From Rhodobiaceae bacterium (lineage in GTDB: Bacteria > Pseudomonadota > Alphaproteobacteria > Parvibaculales > Parvibaculaceae): a stretch of DNA of 8,600 bases. The stretch is taken from positions 1-8,600 of the forward strand of contig DAIEIL010000044.1 in NCBI GenBank assembly GCA_027352645.1, given 5' to 3'. This document shows, piece after piece, positions 1 to 5,978 of this stretch. The notes below the pieces were generated by a model. That model was not told where the DNA came from and did not search any database. It worked only from the letters and a program-made list of their open reading frames with translations. Each line of letters opens with the position of its first letter. Position 1 is the stretch's first letter. The translations under genes and the position numbers were made by a program.

Positions 1-267
1 TGGTATGAGGCGGCGGCCAAGCAAGGCATGGCGGAGGCGCAATACAACATTGCCACCATGTATGAGGCGGGCGAAGGCGTCGGGAAGGACGAGAAAAAGG
101 CCTATATGTATTTCCTGCTTGCCGTAGATGCGGGTTTTCCGCAGTTCGCCAACAAGGAGCTCGAAAAGCTTTCGAAGAGCTTGTCACCGGAAGACATCAA
201 GCAGGCGACGCTTCTCGCCCGGGACTTCAAGCCGGTCGTTGGAGCGTCCGAACCGGCCACGCGCTGA
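1..267 (+). CDS. Sel1-repeat protein, C-terminal end (partial)
   Basis: The reading frame is open from the first base of the window to a TGA at 265-267, giving the last 88 residues of a longer protein. The visible part starts inside a Sel1-like (TPR-related) repeat: WYEAAAKQGMAEAQYNIATM, then the YEAGEGV turn, a KKAYMYFLLA helix and the VDAG ending. After it comes a charged helix and the tail LSPEDIKQATLLARDFKP, a type of ending common in bacterial Sel1 proteins. Sel1 repeats form helical scaffolds for protein-protein contacts; the partner cannot be told from this fragment. The upstream part, including any signal peptide, membrane segment or further repeats, lies outside the window, so it could be a plain Sel1 protein or the C-terminal domain of a larger polar or envelope protein. 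An intrinsic terminator follows about 20 bases after the stop. Confidence 0.85.
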   Translation, partial: WYEAAAKQGMAEAQYNIATMYEAGEGVGKDEKKAYMYFLLAVDAGFPQFANKELEKLSKSLSPEDIKQATLLARDFKPVVGASEPATR

Positions 268-286
268 ATCTGGCGTTTTGCGAATG

Positions 287-323
287 AAGGGCTTTGCCGC
301 GGCGGAGCCCTTTCTCGTCTTTT
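287..323 (+). terminator. Rho-independent terminator after the Sel1 gene
   Basis: Bases 287-293 (AAGGGCT) pair perfectly with 306-312 (AGCCCTT), a 7-bp stem whose 12-base loop can pair further inside through G-T and G-C pairs. The stem is followed by a T-rich run (TTTCTCGTCTTTT, 311-323). It lies 20 bases beyond the Sel1 stop codon and upstream of the oxidase start, so it should separate the two plus-strand genes. Confidence 0.72.
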
Positions 324-367
324 CAGAACTTCTGTAGCATGCTCACTGCGGGTGGGGACCTGACACT

Positions 368-371
368 GGAG
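368..371 (+). promoter_or_regulatory. Ribosome binding site that sets the oxidase start
   Basis: GGAG lies 6 bases before the ATG at 378. The two earlier in-frame candidates, TTG at 294 and ATG at 339, have no comparable site, and the TTG lies inside the terminator hairpin. The family's conserved N-terminus also begins right after 378. Confidence 0.65.
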
Positions 372-377
372 CGGCGC

Positions 378-1688
378 ATGAACTACGTCTGGTCGAACTG
401 GTCCGGTTGGGTGAAAGCCTGGCCCAAATCCATCGCCGAGCCGGCGACCGAGGAAGAGCTTGCCGCTATCCTGCGCACCGCCGAGGCGCCGGTCAGGGCG
501 GCAGGCACGGGCCATTCCTTCACGCCGCTCGTCGAAAGCGCGGGCACCATCGTCACGCTGCGCCACATTGCCGGCGTGATCGACCACGATCCCGACGCCG
601 CAACCGCGCGCATCAAGGCTGGCACGACGATCCGCGATCTCGGACCGATGCTCTTCGATCGCGGGCTCGCCCTGGTCAATCAGGGCGATATCGACCGCCA
701 GTCGATTGCGGGCGCCGTCGGCACCGGCACACATGGGACGGGCGGCGAACTGGGCTCTCTCTCCGCAGGCGTGGTGGGTTTTCGTCTTGTCACCGCCGAT
801 GGCGAAATCATTCGCGCGAGCCGCAGCGAGAACGCCGACGTCTTCAATGCGGGCCGCGTTTCGATGGGCAGTCTCGGCATCATGAGCGAGATCACCATGC
901 AATGCCGTCCCGCCTATGTGCTGGAAGAGACCGGCGGCGCCATGCCGATCGAGGATGTGCTTTCGCGCGTCGAGGAATTGCGCGACGCCAATCGGCATTT
1001 CGAATTCTTCTGGTTCCCGTATTCCGATCTCGCCATCGTCAAGATATTGGGCGAGACGGCGAAACACGCAAAGCCGCGCCGTCGCAGGGAGGAGGGCGAT
1101 CTCTCGCGCGATGAAAGGATTTTCATCGCCGCCTGCGAGACGACGCGCTATGCGCCATTCATGCGCGCGCCACTGCAGAAGTTCCTGACGTCGAACACGG
1201 AGCGCTATTCCTCCGGCACGCTCACGGAGTCGGGCCGTGTGCGCTGGTCGCATGATGCCTTCCCAAGCGACCGGCATGTGCGCTTCAACGAAATGGAATA
1301 TGCGGTGCCCGCCGATCTGGGGCCGGATTGCCTGCGCGAGGTCGCGGCCCATATGCGCAAATGCGGCGAAAACTTCCTCTTCCCGCTGGAATATCGCTAT
1401 GTGGCGGCGGACGATATATGGCTCAGCCCCTTTTATGGCCGCGATAGCGTCACGATCTCGGTGCATCAATATCACCGCCAGCCCTACGAAAAGCTCTTTG
1501 CGGGTGTCGAAGCGATTTTCGCGCGTTATGAGGGGCGACCGCATTGGGGCAAGCTTCATTCGCGCCGAGCGGCGGAGCTTGCCGCGCTTTATCCGCATTG
1601 GGATGAGTTTCAGGCGGTGCGAAAGAGGCTCGACCCGAAGGGAAAGTTCCTCAACGCCTATCTCAGGCAGATTTTCGGCGAGGTCTGA
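378..1688 (+). CDS. FAD-linked sugar-lactone/alditol oxidase (D-arabinono-1,4-lactone oxidase family)
   Basis: This 436-residue protein is a flavoprotein of the vanillyl-alcohol-oxidase fold, close to D-arabinono-1,4-lactone, L-gulono-lactone and alditol oxidases. These oxidise a polyol or sugar lactone and usually pass electrons to oxygen. The N-terminus has the family's WSNWSG (5-10). The FAD-binding half (about 17-190) contains AAGTGHSF, in which His46 matches the histidine that carries covalent FAD in alditol oxidase, and the GTGTHGTG loop at 115-122. The C-terminal ALO domain (about 200-430) holds LEYRY, with Glu338 and Arg340 matching the catalytic Glu/Arg pair of alditol oxidase, the HWGKLH motif at 389-394 and the closing DPKGKFLN. 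There is no signal peptide, so it is probably cytoplasmic. It appears to be a single-gene unit, convergent with modC with no bases between stops. The substrate cannot be assigned from sequence. Confidence 0.88.
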   Translation: MNYVWSNWSGWVKAWPKSIAEPATEEELAAILRTAEAPVRAAGTGHSFTPLVESAGTIVTLRHIAGVIDHDPDAATARIKAGTTIRDLGPMLFDRGLALVNQGDIDRQSIAGAVGTGTHGTGGELGSLSAGVVGFRLVTADGEIIRASRSENADVFNAGRVSMGSLGIMSEITMQCRPAYVLEETGGAMPIEDVLSRVEELRDANRHFEFFWFPYSDLAIVKILGETAKHAKPRRRREEGDLSRDERIFIAACETTRYAPFMRAPLQKFLTSNTERYSSGTLTESGRVRWSHDAFPSDRHVRFNEMEYAVPADLGPDCLREVAAHMRKCGENFLFPLEYRYVAADDIWLSPFYGRDSVTISVHQYHRQPYEKLFAGVEAIFARYEGRPHWGKLHSRRAAELAALYPHWDEFQAVRKRLDPKGKFLNAYLRQIFGEV

Positions 1689-2813
1689 TCAGGTCGCTCG
1701 GGCGCCGTCGCTCAGATCGCCGACCAGTGCGACCGATTTGATCAGCGCCCATACGGGTCGTCCCGATGCGAGCTGAAGCTGCTCGGCTGCGCGATTGGTG
1801 ATCCGTGCAAAGAGCCGGTGCTGCGCGCCGACAGCAAGTTCCACATCCACCTGCGAAGGTCCGGCGGTCTTGATCTCGACGATCTTCGCCTCGATGACGT
1901 TCTGGATGCTGAGCGCGGCTGGCCGCTCCGTCGCCAGCGCAATGTCGCGCGCGTGAAGGCGCAGGCGAACGCGCGCGCCCGGCGCAAGGGCAAGCGCCGG
2001 AACGGCGAGCGACGCGCCGCCAATGTCGAGTTCGGTCAGATGATGGGCCGTGTCGTGGCGTGAAACGCGCGCCTCCAGGATGGTCGCGGGATCGGCGGCG
2101 TTGTCGTCAGCGCCCAAAATCAGCGATTGCACATCGATGTGGTTCAACACTTCGGCGACTTCGCCAGCGGCCGCGATACGACCGCCATGCAGCACCAGCA
2201 CACGGTCGGCGAGCCGCACGATTTCATCGATATTGTGGCTGACGAAAAGGATCGGCAGATCGAGCCGGCGATGCAGTGCTTCGAGGAATGGCATGATCTC
2301 GCGGCGGCGGCGAATGTCGAGGCTCGACAGAGGTTCGTCCATGAGCAGGAGGCGCGGCGCGGAGAGAAGCGCCCGGCCAATGGCGACGCGCTGCGCCTCA
2401 CCGCCGGAAAGCCGATGAGGCCGACGGTCGAGAAGGGCGCCGATCCCGAGAAGGTCAACGACTTCCGCACGTGTCATGGCGCTGGCCGATCCGCGGCGCT
2501 TTGTACCGTAGTCGAGATTTTCGGCAACGCTCAGATGCGGAAAGAGGCGGGCCTCCTGAAAGACATAGCCGACGCGGCGTTGTTCGGGGGGCATGAAAAT
2601 GCCTCGCGCCGTGTCAACGAACACCTCGTCGCCAAGCGCAATGCGCGCGCTATCCCGCCGCGTGAGCCCTGCGATGGCGCTGAGCGTCATCGACTTTCCT
2701 GCGCCCGAGGGGCCGATGATGCCGGTGACGCCGGGGCCCGCTTCGAAAGCGACATCGAGCGAGAAACCTTCGACATGCTGGGCGATGCCGACACTGAGGC
2801 GGGCTTCGCTCAT
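1689..2813 (-). CDS. modC: Molybdate ABC transporter ATP-binding protein ModC
   Basis: ModC is the cytoplasmic ATPase that powers molybdate (possibly tungstate) import through ModB. The 374-residue protein has Walker A GPSGAGKS at 34-41, a Q-loop glutamine at 86 (YVFQEARLFPHLSV, typical of ModC), the ABC signature LSGGE at 135-139, Walker B LLLMDEP at 155-161, the D-loop SSLD at 163-166 and the switch histidine at 193 (FVSHNIDEI). From about residue 300 a TOBE/Mop domain begins with the characteristic SIQN, which binds oxyanion and separates ModC from sulfate-type ATPases. The start ATG at 2813 overlaps the modB stop as ATGA, implying translational coupling, and AGGGG lies 6 bases before it. 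The frame stays open upstream, but that stretch overlaps modB and shows no ModC similarity. Length is usual for the family. It is the last gene of the metC-modB-modC unit, and its stop abuts the oxidase stop. Confidence 0.93.
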   Translation of the reverse strand: MSEARLSVGIAQHVEGFSLDVAFEAGPGVTGIIGPSGAGKSMTLSAIAGLTRRDSARIALGDEVFVDTARGIFMPPEQRRVGYVFQEARLFPHLSVAENLDYGTKRRGSASAMTRAEVVDLLGIGALLDRRPHRLSGGEAQRVAIGRALLSAPRLLLMDEPLSSLDIRRRREIMPFLEALHRRLDLPILFVSHNIDEIVRLADRVLVLHGGRIAAAGEVAEVLNHIDVQSLILGADDNAADPATILEARVSRHDTAHHLTELDIGGASLAVPALALAPGARVRLRLHARDIALATERPAALSIQNVIEAKIVEIKTAGPSQVDVELAVGAQHRLFARITNRAAEQLQLASGRPVWALIKSVALVGDLSDGARAT

Positions 2814-3520
2814 GTCGTGCCCCTGATGCGGCGTTGCTGGGCGCGCGCAAAATATTCGGATGCCGCCAGCGCGCCGACGGCGAGCAGGATCGACAGGCCG
2901 ACGAAACGCAACGCGTTGATCTCGCCGTCTGGCACCTGCAACGCGCTGTAAAGGGCGATGGGAAGCGTTTGCGTTTCGCCGGGGATGTTCGCGACGAAGG
3001 TGATGGTTGCGCCGAATTCGCCGAGCGCGCGCGCAAAGCCGAGAAGCGTACCGGCGATGATGCCCGGCATGACGAGCGGGAGCGTGATGCTTGTGAAGAC
3101 ATCCATGCGGCCTGCGCCGAGCGTTCTCGCCGCCGCTTCGAGCCTGGGGTCGACCGTCTCGAAGGCGAGCCGGATCGCGCGGACGAGAAGTGGAAAACCC
3201 ATCACGGCGCAAGCGAGCGCAGCGCCCTTCCAGTTGAAGGCGAGGGTGAAGCCGAGCCACGTTTCAAAAAAGTGGCCGATAGGGCCCTTGTGTCCGAAGA
3301 GAATGAGCAGCAGATAGCCGGTGACGACCGGCGGCAGGACAAGCGGCATATGCACCAGCCCGTCGAGCGCGAACTTGCCCCGAAAGCGCCCACGCGCCAG
3401 CGCCCAGGCGACGGCGACGCCCGGCGGCAGCGAGAGCGCCGTGCCTGCCACGCCGGTTTTCAGCGATAGCCAGAGGGCCTGCGCTTCGCCCGGCGAGAGC
3501 CATCCGCCCCAGTCGGTCAT
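2810..3520 (-). CDS. modB: Molybdate ABC transporter permease ModB
   Basis: ModB forms, as a dimer, the inner-membrane channel of the molybdate importer and contacts ModC. The 236-residue protein shows about five hydrophobic segments (near 13-40, 54-76, 95-115, 147-166 and 204-222). LVLPPVVTGYLLL (59-71) and ALGEFGATITFVANIPGE (165-182) are typical of ModB. The cytoplasmic EAA loop, where the ATPase docks, is EAAARTLGAG followed by ITLPLVMPG (about 128-153). The gene starts at 3520, only 3 bases after the metC stop, with no strong ribosome site (a GAG in the metC stop region), so it probably depends on translation of metC. It overlaps modC by four bases. The usual upstream partner modA is absent; metC occupies its place. 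A sulfate or tungstate permease is the alternative, but the motifs and the ModC Mop domain favour molybdate. Confidence 0.92.
   Translation of the reverse strand: MTDWGGWLSPGEAQALWLSLKTGVAGTALSLPPGVAVAWALARGRFRGKFALDGLVHMPLVLPPVVTGYLLLILFGHKGPIGHFFETWLGFTLAFNWKGAALACAVMGFPLLVRAIRLAFETVDPRLEAAARTLGAGRMDVFTSITLPLVMPGIIAGTLLGFARALGEFGATITFVANIPGETQTLPIALYSALQVPDGEINALRFVGLSILLAVGALAASEYFARAQQRRIRGTT
2820..2824 (-). promoter_or_regulatory. Ribosome binding site of modC inside modB
   Basis: On the minus strand AGGGG (2824 down to 2820) stands 6 bases before the modC ATG at 2813. It supports this start over any position further upstream in the same open frame. Confidence 0.55.
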
Positions 3521-3523
3521 GGC

Positions 3524-4687
3524 TCAGCCGCGCGCCGCGTTGAAGCGCGCAAAGCCAGCTTCGAGATCGGCGATGAGATCTGTCGGATCTTCCAGCCCCG
3601 CATGGATGCGGAGGATCGGTCCCTCGAAGGTGGCGGGCGTCGCCGTGCGGATGCCGTGAAGGTCTTGCGGGACGATGAGGCTTTCAAATCCGCCCCACGA
3701 CCAGCCCATGCCGAAATATTCGAGATGATCGAGCATGGCGGCGACGGCGGCATCGGGGCAGGGCTTCAGCACAATGCTGAAAAGCCCGCTCGCGCCGGTG
3801 AAATCGCGCTTCCAGAGTTCGTGTCCGGGATCGGTCGGCAGAGCCGGATGAAGCACGCGGGCGACTTCGGGGCGGCCGGCAAACCAGCGGGCAAGCGCGA
3901 TGCCCGTCTTCATGTGACGCTCAAGGCGGACGGAGAGCGTTCGCATGCCCCGCAGAACGAGGAACACATCGTCGGGCGCGACCGTCATGCCGAGGGCGCC
4001 ATGCGTCGCCAGCACCGTCTTGCCGGATTCCTCGGTTGCGGTGATCGCGCCCATCATTACATCGGAGTGGCCGCCGAGATATTTGGTGACCGCCTGAATC
4101 GAAACATCGGCGCCGTGCTCGAAGGGTTTGAAGTAGAGGGGCGAGGCCCAGGTATTGTCGACGATGAGCTTCGCGCCGCCCTCATGCGCGACTTTCGCCA
4201 GCGCGGGAATGTCCTGCATCTCGAAACTGATCGAGCCCGGCGATTCCGCGAAGACGGTCTTCGTATTGGTCTTCATATGCTTCGCGAGCCCGGCGCCGAT
4301 CTCGGGGTCGTAATATTCGACCTCGACGCCATTGCGCTTCAGGATCGTGTCGCAGAAATGGCGCGAAGGGCCGTAGACGCTGTCGGCCATCAGCAGGTGG
4401 TCGCCCGCCTTGAGGAAAGCCATCAGCGCGGTGGAGACGGCCGAGAGGCCCGAAGGCGTCAGCACCGTCTTCGCGCCGCCTTCGAGGGCCGCGATGGCCT
4501 CCTCAAGCGCTGCGAGCGTCGGCGTGCCGCGCCGGGCATAGGTGTAGGGTTGGCTCCGGGTCTTCATCGCCTCGACGGTCGGGAAGAGAATCGTGGAGGC
4601 GTGGTAGACGGGCGGATTGACCACGCCGAAATGTGCGTCCGGGTGGCGTCCGGCGGTGACGATCAGCGTATCCTGCTTGGGCTTCAT
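3524..4687 (-). CDS. metC: Cystathionine beta-lyase (PLP-dependent)
   Basis: The enzyme splits L-cystathionine into homocysteine, pyruvate and ammonia, the penultimate step of methionine synthesis by transsulfuration, in the cytoplasm. The 387-residue protein is a full-length member of the Cys/Met-metabolism PLP family. Visible landmarks are YARRGTPT (Tyr50, Arg52), which in the tetramer contact the phosphate of a neighbouring subunit's PLP; PSGLSAV (78-84); Tyr105, which stacks on PLP; Asp177 in VDNTWASP; and the PLP-binding Lys202 in TKYLGGHSD. Arg360 (LRIHAGLED) should bind the substrate carboxylate. The region GMGWSWGGFESL resembles MetC of the beta-lyase type rather than gamma-lyases. 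The start at 4687 has only a weak upstream AGTGAG. It is the first gene of a minus-strand unit with modB 3 bases downstream, and is divergent from aapJ. Some MetC proteins also desulfurate cysteine, which sequence cannot exclude. Confidence 0.92.
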   Translation of the reverse strand: MKPKQDTLIVTAGRHPDAHFGVVNPPVYHASTILFPTVEAMKTRSQPYTYARRGTPTLAALEEAIAALEGGAKTVLTPSGLSAVSTALMAFLKAGDHLLMADSVYGPSRHFCDTILKRNGVEVEYYDPEIGAGLAKHMKTNTKTVFAESPGSISFEMQDIPALAKVAHEGGAKLIVDNTWASPLYFKPFEHGADVSIQAVTKYLGGHSDVMMGAITATEESGKTVLATHGALGMTVAPDDVFLVLRGMRTLSVRLERHMKTGIALARWFAGRPEVARVLHPALPTDPGHELWKRDFTGASGLFSIVLKPCPDAAVAAMLDHLEYFGMGWSWGGFESLIVPQDLHGIRTATPATFEGPILRIHAGLEDPTDLIADLEAGFARFNAARG

Positions 4688-4733
4688 CTCGGCTCACTGG
4701 CAAGTCATCGAAGGTCCGGCACATGTTCAGGCA

Positions 4734-4761
4734 TTGCACCGTGGCGCGATGCGGTTAGTCT
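4734..4761 (+). promoter_or_regulatory. Weak candidate promoter for the aap operon
   Basis: TTGCAC (4734-4739) and TAGTCT (4756-4761) are 16 bases apart and resemble -35 and -10 elements. The match is loose, especially in the -10 box, and such pairs occur by chance in DNA of this kind. Confidence 0.2.
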
Positions 4762-4768
4762 GTGCCCT

Positions 4769-4790
4769 CGAAGGGGAATACCCCGTTTCG
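4769..4790. repeat. Inverted repeat / hairpin in the aapJ leader
   Basis: GGGG (4773-4776) and CCCC (4781-4784) flank the 4-base loop AATA. CGAA (4769-4772) and TTCG (4787-4790) extend the stem beyond a 2-base bulge (GT, 4785-4786). No T-run follows, so it is not a standard terminator. It could be an operator or a leader hairpin for aapJ, lying about 60 bases before the start. Confidence 0.4.
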
Positions 4791-4852
4791 CAGAAGCATA
4801 GCACCCAAGCAACGCCCCCTGGCAAAGGGAGCGAAGAGAAAAGTCCCGACCC

Positions 4853-5968
4853 ATGGCCAGAAGACCCAGCCCCCTGTCTCGCATCTTCCCGTTCGTCTTC
4901 GGGCTGCTGGTTGGCGCAGGCGCCCTCTATTTCTTCCTGCCGGGGCCGGGCTCCACAGTGAGCAAGCCCCAGCCGGGGCAGCCCGCGGCCAAGGCGGCCC
5001 AGGCTTCGGCCCCGCAGGGGGCGACGCTCGCCACCGTCCGCGCGAGGGGCTATCTCCAATGCGGCGTCAGCACCGGCCTGCCGGGCTTCTCGAACCCGGA
5101 TGACAAGGGCGTCTGGACCGGCATCGATGTCGATTTCTGCAAGGCCGTCGCCGCCGCCGTCTTCGGCGACGAGAGCAAGGTCAAATATCGTCCGCTCAAT
5201 GCCAAGGACCGCTTTACCGCGCTCCAGTCCGGCGAGGTGGATGTGCTCTCGCGCAATACGACCTGGACCATGTCGCGCGACACCTCGCTCGGCTTCAACT
5301 TCGCGGGCGTGATCTATTATGACGGGCAGGGCTTTCTGGTGAAGAAGGCTTCGGGCATTGCAGGCGCCGCGCAGCTCAACGGCGCCACCATCTGCACGCA
5401 GACCGGCACGACCACGGAGCTCAATCTCGCCGACTATTTCCGCGGCCAGAACATGACCTACAAGGTCTTGCCCTTCGAGAAGAACGAGGAGGCCCTCAGT
5501 GCCTATGACAGCGGCCGCTGCGATGCCTATACGACCGACGCGTCGGGCCTCCACGCGCAGAAGCTGATCCTGAAGAATCCGGACGAACATCTCGTCCTGC
5601 CCGAAGTCATTTCCAAGGAGCCGCTTGGGCCGCTGGTGCGACAGGGCGATCCGCAATGGGAAGACATCGTGCGCTGGACGCTCTTTGCGCTCATCGACGC
5701 GGAGGAGGAGGGCGTGACCTCCACCAATGTCGATCAGATGAAGGCGAGCCAGAGCCCCGAGGTGCGCCGAATGCTCGGCACCGAAGGCGATTTCGGGCAG
5801 GCGCTTGGTCTTTCAAAAGGCTGGGCCGCCAATGCGATCGGCGCGGTCGGCAATTATGGCGAGATGTTCGAGCGCAATGTCGGCGTGAAAACGCCACTCG
5901 GCATACCGCGCGGCCTCAACGCGCTGTGGCGGAATGGCGGGCTGATGTACGCGCCGCCCATCCGCTGA
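4853..5968 (+). CDS. aapJ: General L-amino-acid ABC transporter substrate-binding protein AapJ
   Basis: AapJ captures a broad range of L-amino acids in the periplasm and delivers them to AapQM. From about residue 58 the protein follows rhizobial AapJ almost throughout: QCGVSTGLPGF, DVDFCKAVAAAVFGD, RFTALQSGEVDVLSRNTTWT, a long TTTELNLADYFRGQNM block, GRCDAYTTDASGL, KNPDEHLVLPEVISKEPLGP and the ending RGLNALWRNGG...YAPPIR. The N-terminus is unusual. After basic MARR and a hydrophobic stretch (about 11-29) there is no AxA cleavage site close by, but a linker of about 25 residues rich in Pro, Ala, Gln and Lys (30-56) before the binding domain. As a result the protein has 371 residues against about 340 for classic AapJ. 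This suggests a membrane-tethered form, though late cleavage is possible. First gene of aapJQMP, divergent from metC. Confidence 0.93.
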   Translation: MARRPSPLSRIFPFVFGLLVGAGALYFFLPGPGSTVSKPQPGQPAAKAAQASAPQGATLATVRARGYLQCGVSTGLPGFSNPDDKGVWTGIDVDFCKAVAAAVFGDESKVKYRPLNAKDRFTALQSGEVDVLSRNTTWTMSRDTSLGFNFAGVIYYDGQGFLVKKASGIAGAAQLNGATICTQTGTTTELNLADYFRGQNMTYKVLPFEKNEEALSAYDSGRCDAYTTDASGLHAQKLILKNPDEHLVLPEVISKEPLGPLVRQGDPQWEDIVRWTLFALIDAEEEGVTSTNVDQMKASQSPEVRRMLGTEGDFGQALGLSKGWAANAIGAVGNYGEMFERNVGVKTPLGIPRGLNALWRNGGLMYAPPIR

Positions 5969-5970
5969 GG
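5967..5970 (+). promoter_or_regulatory. Ribosome binding site overlapping the aapJ stop
   Basis: GAGG, formed partly by the TGA stop of aapJ, is 8 bases before the GTG at 5979. The later in-frame ATG at 6015 has no comparable site. This favours the GTG start of aapQ. Confidence 0.5.
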
Positions 5971-5978
5971 GCGCGCGC

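Larger units (their letters stand above)
4688..4852. promoter_or_regulatory. Divergent control region between metC and aapJ
   Basis: These 165 bases separate the starts of metC (minus) and aapJ (plus), so promoters for both units should lie here or inside the opposite gene's start. No strong sigma-70 pair is visible on either strand, and I find no sigma-54 type TGGCAC-N5-TTGC site. The region contains a small hairpin (listed separately) and one weak plus-strand promoter candidate. The aapJ ribosome site is poor: GGGAG at 4827-4831 is 21 bases from the ATG, and only a purine run (4833-4843) is at the right distance. Confidence 0.6.

Noticed and set aside
324..334. Small perfect inverted repeat CAGAA-C-TTCTG upstream of the oxidase.
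   Set aside because: Arms are only 5 bp and do not extend; this is expected by chance and nothing links it to a known operator.
294..377. Earlier starts for the oxidase (TTG 294, ATG 339).
   Set aside because: The TTG lies within the upstream terminator, neither has a good ribosome site, and the residues they add do not resemble the family.
102..1598. Long minus-strand open frame (about 498 codons) opposite the Sel1 end and the oxidase.
   Set aside because: Its translation is Arg/Ala/His-rich with no recognisable motif, and the plus strand holds two clear gene families. Long antisense frames are common in DNA this GC-rich.
2814..3260. An extended modC with an additional 149 N-terminal residues.
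   Set aside because: The added part is the modB region read in the wrong frame; ModC similarity begins at the ATG at 2813, which also has a ribosome site.
3602..4801. Plus-strand open frame of about 399 codons opposite metC.
   Set aside because: The product is low in hydrophobic order and very rich in Arg, Gly and Asp, without domains; the opposite strand encodes an intact cystathionine beta-lyase.
4688..4852. Possible sigma-54 (NtrC-type) promoter or SAM riboswitch in the metC-aapJ gap.
   Set aside because: The nearest TGGC sequences lack a TTGC at the proper spacing, and I could not fold a SAM-riboswitch-like core. Regulation by nitrogen or SAM remains unsupported by the sequence.
4727..5656. 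Minus-strand open frame of about 309 codons opposite aapJ.
   Set aside because: It is antisense to a well-conserved binding protein and shows no family motifs, so it is a composition artefact.
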